Shown here piece after piece: positions 58,255 to 64,000 of a stretch of 64,000 nt of DNA. Position 1 is the first letter of the stretch. Every line of letters begins with the position of its first letter. Source of the DNA: Bidens hawaiensis (taxonomy: Eukaryota; Streptophyta; Magnoliopsida; Asterales; Asteraceae); contig JAIQDT010001728.1 of NCBI GenBank assembly GCA_021521415.1, positions 1-64,000 of the forward strand, given 5' to 3'. The notes under the pieces were generated by a model. It had not been told where the DNA came from and did not search any database. It saw only the letters and a list, made by a program, of their open reading frames with translations. The translations under genes were made by a program, and so were the position numbers.

Positions 58255-58261
58255 TATAAAA
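58255..58261 (+). promoter_or_regulatory. TATA box of element E LTR
   Basis: CTATAAAAGGGGG context; 16 bases after the last palindrome. Transcription would begin near 58285-58290. Confidence 0.7.
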
Positions 58262-59705
58262 GGGGGTGACGGGTATTGAGCTCTCCTCATCCCATCACAC
58301 CTCCACATTCACATAGTTAGCATCGAAAGGCGTGCCCGATAGCCATGACGAGCCGACGTGCAATTTTCTCGAAAGTTCGTGCAAGGAACGAAGTCATAAT
58401 CAAGTAGCAATCATATAATCGAGTAGATCAAGACCCTGCCTTTTTTTATTATCAATCTAAGTATCCGTGTTAAGATAGGGGTTACGCGTAAGTTATTTGA
58501 ATTATAGCTTAGACTATCAATAGAGGCTATGACCTTTAACCTTGATCGTAGTTTACAAATATTCATTCACAATCAAGTTTTCATAAAACGTTACTTCATG
58601 ATTAAGTAATGTTAAACAAAAGATATATTTTGACGGGCATGTAGTAACTGGAAGGGGGATATCACTAGTAGTAAGTTTCTTTCCTAAGGAAAAGTAATTC
58701 GCACAAATCCCAATCAACGGAGGGACCCGTTTACTTACATGGACAAACTTACCAACGTGTTAGAAACTATTAGGCCAAAGCATGTTATACCAAACGTAAC
58801 ATAAAATCAAGTGTTTTCATTCACAATCAAAGATAAACGATTTCAAGGTTAAGCTTAGAAATCATAGCTTAATCAAGAAACACCATTCAAAAACATTCAT
58901 ACAAACCTATTTATGTATAGGTTAAAATATCATTCACAATCAATCAATCAATCAGTCAAGGTTTTCAACATCGATGGTATAGGTGAATACGTTAACCTTT
59001 TCAATCAGTCAAAACATATTTATACTCGATAAGATGAACAGGTGTTTGTCTTAACGAGTCAATCAATGTCTACATGAGATTATGTGATCTCTAAAACGTT
59101 ATAATACAAAGTAGAGAATAAAATCAACTCAGACCGAATACGCATGTGTATGGATCCAAACATAACTGTTAAAGCCCAATCAATCAATCAAAGGCAAGGT
59201 AGCCGCGGGCTGCAACGGTCATGACCAGTTCTCTGTTCAGGGTCGTGTGGCTCGGAGAATACCGTTGTGTGTGTAGGGCAGTGGTACATATACCGGAAGT
59301 AGAAATGCTTCCGCTAAGTTTGTCAAGAAAACTATGTTTGTACTATAATCGTCATTCAAAATGTTTTATAGAGTCATATGTGTTCACCAACATATAGCTG
59401 ACGTATTTTTCCAACCCATTGCAGGTAATTAAGCATAAGTAGCAGTAACAAGGATTGAAGTCTTAAATGAAGATAGAAGCGCGTACAAGATGGCTCCATT
59501 TTTGATAAACAAATCCTTGTAATATGAAACCTATATTTTGTAAACTAATACTCGGGTATTTAATTCCCGAGTAAATTTTCAATGTAAATTAATGTTATAT
59601 TCAACCTAATGTCTTCCACTAAAATTAACCCATAAACTCTGATATATTTACAAAACAGGTACCAACTTGTGGTCACACGCCTAGGCCCTAAGTCGGGGTG
59701 TGACA

Positions 59706-59841
59706 GGTTGGTATCAGAGCCATCGGTTTCAGCGAATTAGGTATTAAATATTAGTACCTAGGCTTTAACCATAATTATTATTCGTAGGGATAAGATAGGA
59801 TTGGTAAACCTCCTATCCCTAAAAAGTTAACTAAAGTGCAG
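59706..59841 (+). other. Primer-binding site and short leader of element E
   Basis: TGGTATCAGAGC at 59709-59720 is a perfect tRNA-Met primer site, three bases from the LTR. Confidence 0.85.
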
Positions 59842-60728
59842 ATGTCTTATACTAACTACTTTGGTCGTAGACACGGAGTAGCCTTTCGATCAAAACTGAC
59901 AATCATTTACGAACCCTCTGATATGGAAAGTAGCAATAGTTATTACACTAGCTTTTTCAATCACAATCAACCAATCAATCCGGTGATGCCTTATGGGAGC
60001 CAACCCATGAATCTCCCAGGAAGTCAGCAAATGCCAATAGAAATTTCTGACGACACCACCGACAACATTCCTCAGTACTATCCATCCGATATTCCAACAT
60101 ACCATCCTACCGAGGAACAGGAAGTACAGAGTAAGATCAAACAAAAGACCGAATCGGAATCATCAAGTTGGATGAATTGTCACTCTGATCAAAGAAAATG
60201 GCAATTTGGATCACCACCGTCCAACTATCAATACCAGATCCCACCGACCACTGCAAAACCAAGCTGGAAACCAAAGATGAGGATTACCATGCCACATGAA
60301 AAGATTCTTTCCAAACGCCAATCAAAAACGCTTATGAATCGGAAGAAGATCCCGAAGAAGAGGAGGATCTCGAGGAAGAAGATGAGGAGAATGAGAATCC
60401 TAATTTTCTTCCATATTTAGGACCAAGACTATCAATCTCCCAACATGCTAAGGATATTCGTGAAGAAGAAAATCTTATCGAGGAGTTTTATACTAACAAT
60501 ATCCCCGATGAAGAAATGCATGCATACGTTTCTAATCCGCATCTCTATCCCAGGGAAAACGCTTATCTCTTCCCAGCCGCATCCGCACCAACGGGATATC
60601 CGAACCTGCCAAATTCGGTGATGGACGAGCTGAGGAACGAGAAAGTGAACAAAAAGAAAATTGGGAGAAAGATTGTCAAGAAATGTGACAATATGAAGAA
60701 TCTTGTTACAAAATGGATTAAGGATTAG
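59842..60728 (+). pseudogene. Extra ORF of element E upstream of gag
   Basis: The start ATG 59842 gives MSYTNYFGRRHGVAFRSK, then a Gln/Pro/Ser-rich part (NHNQPINPVMPYG, IEISDDTTDNIPQYYP). The frame shifts by one base near 60290. The continued frame has an acidic run (EEDPEEEEDLEEEDEENE), then NFLPYLGPRLSISQ, MHAYVSNPHLYPREN and a basic end (KKKIGRKIVKKC) to TAG 60726-60728. It lies before the gag ATG at about 60828. I recall such proteins preceding gag in Asteraceae gypsy elements but know no function. It may be the N-terminal part of a longer gag. Confidence 0.6.
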
Positions 60729-60860
60729 AAATCAAAGTTGTATACTGTTGTTGTGATCTTTTCTTGTAATTAATAATGTATTATAAAGTGTGTCTTTTCT
60801 GAATCTCGTTTTATTCATGTAACAGCATGTCTAAAGCAAACAGTAATCAAGAACTCAAGT
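60729..60860 (+). other. Short gap and start of element E gag
   Basis: Noncoding up to ATG 60828 (MSKANSNQELK), the likely gag start, cut after 33 bases by the solo LTR. The last five bases CAAGT are its target duplication. Confidence 0.5.
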
Positions 60861-63081
60861 TGTAACAACTCGGATTTTTTTATACTAATCGTTACTTGAT
60901 ATGTTTTATATTCGGGAAACTTTATAAATAATTATCGCGTTTATCGAATAAACAAATTATAATAGTATTATTGTTTACTTACTTATTTAAAATATATATA
61001 ACTTTCATATTTTGGCAAAAACTACTATAAACTAAACGATTATCTACTTTTGTATCCCCCTTTGTATTGTAAGGACTAGAATGTAAATTATATATATCAT
61101 TATTATTTAAAATCTGTAACCCGGATCCAATAACCCACCCATCTAACCCGTAACCCGTAAAACATTGACCCATATCGATTTCTTGAGCCCTAATTTACGT
61201 ATTATTTTTGGAATTGATTTCGTCAAACCATAATTAGGTACATCGCACCTTCACCGACACGCTTAATAGGTAATAACAAGCTGTTATGATACGAATTGAT
61301 ATACATACAATCCACCTCCTACGCTTATTCGATATACTATCTAGAGGCAATAACAAAGCAATTAATCTTTCGTGCACGACCTTTACCACCTCGCCTATTG
61401 AAGCCCTAACAATAATTACATTAACGAAGCCTGCAACTGCCTGTTCCTGTTCATGTTTATATCGGCCTGAACTGGATCAAATTAACTGCCTTTTAGTCAT
61501 CGTTAAAGGTAATAAAATATAGATTTGTGATCGTTTTAATTCGTTTTATCAAATCCCTATGGTTAATTAACCAAACAAACAACAGATTCATCAATTCAAA
61601 TATCTAGGGTTTATGTATATTTGGGGTTAATCTGGTCTGCTGTTCATTTTAAACTATATATCTGGTACAATAAACAACTGACACCCTAGCACGGATGGCT
61701 AGGGTGACCAGCCAGGGGCGCGGGTTCGAGCCCCTGGACACGGTTTGGTCTTTTATTTTTGTTTCTTTTGTTTTAAATGTGTTAATGATATTATAAATTG
61801 TTATAAATAATATTTAATATAAAATAAATGTAATTTTACTAAACCGACCTCATTATGGTAGTGTGTCTTAGCAATTAATCTCGCGTACTAGTTTTCGTAT
61901 ATATATATAAATTATACATAATATATATGCACCATTCTTTAAACAAAAATTTGTAACAATCGTATTTTATACGTATTAATCACATTTATAAAAATTAGAT
62001 TTTCATTAAATAGAATGATAAATATATATTTTAAACGGTTGTCTTAATTAATTAATATATTACAAGTTATATTTATATATGTACACAATTATAATTGTAT
62101 TATATTTAATTTAAATATTATTTAAATAATCATATAATTATTCTAACTCGTACTTATTTATATTTAAGCTAATATAATAATGTTATCGCAATATCAGTCA
62201 TATTAGAAAGGCATCGATCAATTAATAAACTTTCGAATCCCAAACATCATTCAATTCCCATCAAATATTAATTTATTAAAATCATGTTACATCCTTATAA
62301 TTAATCTTATTACCATTATTAAACTAGGAATCCTTGACGGTATATCCTGAATGGTTCACCTCTCTCATCATCATTCATTTATTTCGTTCATTCGATCAGG
62401 TGAGTAATCACTCCCCTATTTTACTTAGTTTCAAATGTTTTGGGGACACTTGCGTACCATTATCAAACTATTTATCCTATTATTTCTCAAACGCAAACTG
62501 TGATCTTTGTGTTGTGTATCAATTGAATGATTGTTTGTTACTTGCTATTTGCTTACTTGCTTACTTGAATCGCATTCGGAGAGGTCCAACATAATCTCAT
62601 TATAGTATGATCATACGACCGTCGTAGTGGCCGGAGCCCGATCGCATTGGAAATGGTTTCACCGACACTCATTACTTGCTTAACACTTTCATTGTTTATA
62701 CTCACAGATAAATGTTTTGCTTATTTTTACTCTATTAATTATATCATTATATATTATCATTTTGTTTGTGTCAAAACTGGTGAATCTACTCACTCAACAT
62801 GTGCTGTTGACAAATATATATATTTTGTACGCATTTGCAGGTTATAGAGTGGATTGCTTATCGAACTGAAGGCTCACGTAGAGATGACCTTAGGATGTTA
62901 AACATAAACAAGAATAGTTGGTTTTGTATTGTAATTTTCTCTATTTTTGTTGTACTTAAATGTTCGTTGACAATTAATAAATTAATTAGATATTGTCGCT
63001 TTACAATTGCATGATAGTACCTTGTGAGCTGTGGCAATCAGCTCACGCCCCGACATTTTCGCCCTAGGTTGGGGTGTGACA
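60861..63081 (+). mobile_element. Solo LTR of a Ty3/gypsy element
   Basis: 2221 bases, opening TGTAACAACTCGG and closing GGTTGGGGTGTGACA, flanked by CAAGT on both sides (60856-60860 and 63082-63086). No internal region or second LTR is present, so it is the product of LTR-LTR recombination. Frames at 62334-62594 and 62647-62847 are within the LTR and not genes. Confidence 0.88.
61683..61745 (+). other. tRNA-like pol III promoter remnant inside the solo LTR
   Basis: GGTTCGAGCCC (61723-61733) is a perfect B box in a stem CCAGGGG/CCCCTGG. TGGCTAGGGTG (61696-61706) resembles an A box, but the spacing (27 bases) is shorter than in a tRNA. This may be a SINE head or tRNA-derived piece captured by the LTR. 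A functional tRNA cannot be folded. Confidence 0.4.
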
Positions 63082-63086
63082 CAAGT

Positions 63087-64000
63087 AAACAATAAAGGAA
63101 ACACAATTGAAGAAATTTTACAAGAAAAAGCTACCGCGGAAAATATACAAGCCATACCACAAAATTATGTGCTTGGTATCCGCGATTTAATAAAAGAAGC
63201 TGTGAATCCAATCTATGAAATATTGAAAAACGATCAAAATCGTACCGCCTCACATTCTAATAAAAGAGCAAGCCAAAGCGAATCCACTACTTCAAAAGAG
63301 AATCAAAGAAAGAATCTAAAAAGGAATCGGAAAAGAAAGAAAGTAAGAAAAAGGAAAAAGAAACGGAAAGAAAGAAAGAAGCGAGTGATGAAAGTTCAAC
63401 TGCTGAAAATGACCTCAGTGAGAAAACAAAGAAACTCAAAATACACGAAGGTTGTGATTTCAAGGTGTTTAAAGTGTATAACCCCAAAGAATTTTACGGG
63501 GATAAAGGTGTGATAAATACCCTCCGTTGGTTGGAGGAAATGGAATCGATAGTGTTAATAAGCAAGCGTACGGAAAGGGAGAAAGTGCAATATACTTCCC
63601 AGATGTTTAAAGGGGAAGCACTGGAATGGTGGAATACCCTAAATGGAATCAAGGGTAGAGAGAATTTATACAACCTGGATTGGGAAACATTTAAGGCCAT
63701 GATATTGAAGAAGTTTTGCCCAATCAATGAGATGGATCAAATACAAACCAAGCTGTGGAACCACAAGGTTGTGGGAACAAATCTCAAGGAATATAACACT
63801 AAATTTCTTGAGTATTGTAGAATCGTGCCTCATCTGGTCACTCCTGAAATCAACAAAGTGACACGATATATATACGGACTGCCAATCTAAATCCGTGACT
63901 TAGTTCATTCACATATGCCATCTTCGACGGAATCTGCTATGGAGTTAGCCGGATATTTAATAGACGGGATGTTGAGGAACCGAGATGAGAAAAAGAAAGG
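63087..64000 (+). pseudogene. Element E gag, continued, cut by the window edge
   Basis: After the solo LTR the frame reads NNKGNTIEEILQEKATAEN. It shifts by one base near 63290 into a Lys/Glu-rich charged region. The retrotrans_gag core then follows (VYNPKEFYGDKGVINTLRW, EALEWWNTLNGIKG, MILKKFCPINEMDQIQTK, VPHLVTPEINKVTRYIYG). TAA at 63888-63890 interrupts before IRDLVHSHMPSS, probably from CAA. It continues past the window. Confidence 0.8.

Larger units (their letters stand above)
57866..59705 (+). repeat. 5' LTR of element E
   Basis: It opens TGTAACACCATG inside the TNP2 frame and closes GTCGGGGTGTGACA just before the PBS. U3 holds CpG-rich palindromes, G-boxes and a TATA box. The second copy is outside the window, so the left limit rests on the break of the transposase frame and the TG. 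Confidence 0.8.
57866..64000 (+). mobile_element. Element E: Ty3/gypsy retrotransposon, 5' part, interrupted by a solo LTR
   Basis: A 1.84-kb 5' LTR (57866-59705), a perfect PBS, an extra ORF (59842-60728), and a gag region split by a solo LTR are seen. Pol and the 3' LTR lie beyond the window. The LTR ends CGGGGTGTGACA like element C's, the usual ending of this gypsy group. Confidence 0.82.

Noticed and set aside
61683..61745. True tRNA gene
   Set aside because: A good B box, but the A box spacing is wrong and no cloverleaf with acceptor stem can be drawn.
62334..62847. Two + strand ORFs of 86 and 66 codons
   Set aside because: Both lie inside the solo LTR and show no domain text.

Overview
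The window is plant nuclear DNA. It contains an NB-ARC-LRR immune receptor relic, a DUF4220/DUF594 gene with a spliced tiny first exon, and dense nested LTR retrotransposons. The retroelement types (a Ty3/gypsy Tat-type element with an antisense extra ORF, SIRE-like Copia elements with a third ORF, and Tekay-like gypsy elements) and the wording of their proteins resemble what I know from Asteraceae, perhaps Anthemideae such as Tanacetum or Artemisia. That placement is inference from memory, not from a search.

Layout. 1-2936 is the 3' end of a Tat-type element on the + strand: an antisense, intron-containing extra ORF with its own TATA box, a poly-G polypurine tract, and an LTR carrying an array of small palindromes. 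Its LTR end cuts into the LRR region of a CC-NBS-LRR pseudogene (2937-5336, minus), which also has a premature stop and a frameshift. A DUF4220/DUF594 membrane-protein gene (6644-8910, minus) is the only host gene that looks intact. 8911-13625 is AT-rich intergenic DNA with MITE-like, SINE-like and small duplicated sequences.

From 13626 to about 57055 there is one nest of retroelements. The oldest layer, Z, is a minus-strand SIRE-like Copia element surviving in three pieces (13626-16866, 39608-40151, 56729-57055). Z was entered by element A (16867-39607, minus, TSD CGAGA) and element B (40152-56728, plus, TSD ACAAA), both SIRE-like. A contains gypsy element C (23327-33596, plus). B contains Copia element D (41603-47452, plus, TSD ATGAT). 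LTR divergence counted by eye agrees with this order: about 5% for A and 6-7% for B, and about 2% for D; C looks similarly young. Every coding region in the nest is broken by stops or frameshifts.

57165-57865 is a fragment of a CACTA (TNP2) transposase. It is cut by gypsy element E (57866 to beyond 64000), whose gag region contains a solo LTR (60861-63081, TSD CAAGT).

The most interesting signal is architectural. In the SIRE-like elements a short subfamily-specific motif (TTGACCGAGAAC in A and Z; AGCGAAGTT in B and D) forms a hairpin in the LTR, an array in the leader before gag, and another array before ORF3. The LTRs of the Tat element and of E carry their own arrays of perfect inverted repeats with a 3-base spacer. 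Element A inserted inside one such palindrome of Z. A and B also share a long, strongly conserved noncoding block between pol and ORF3 although their LTRs differ.
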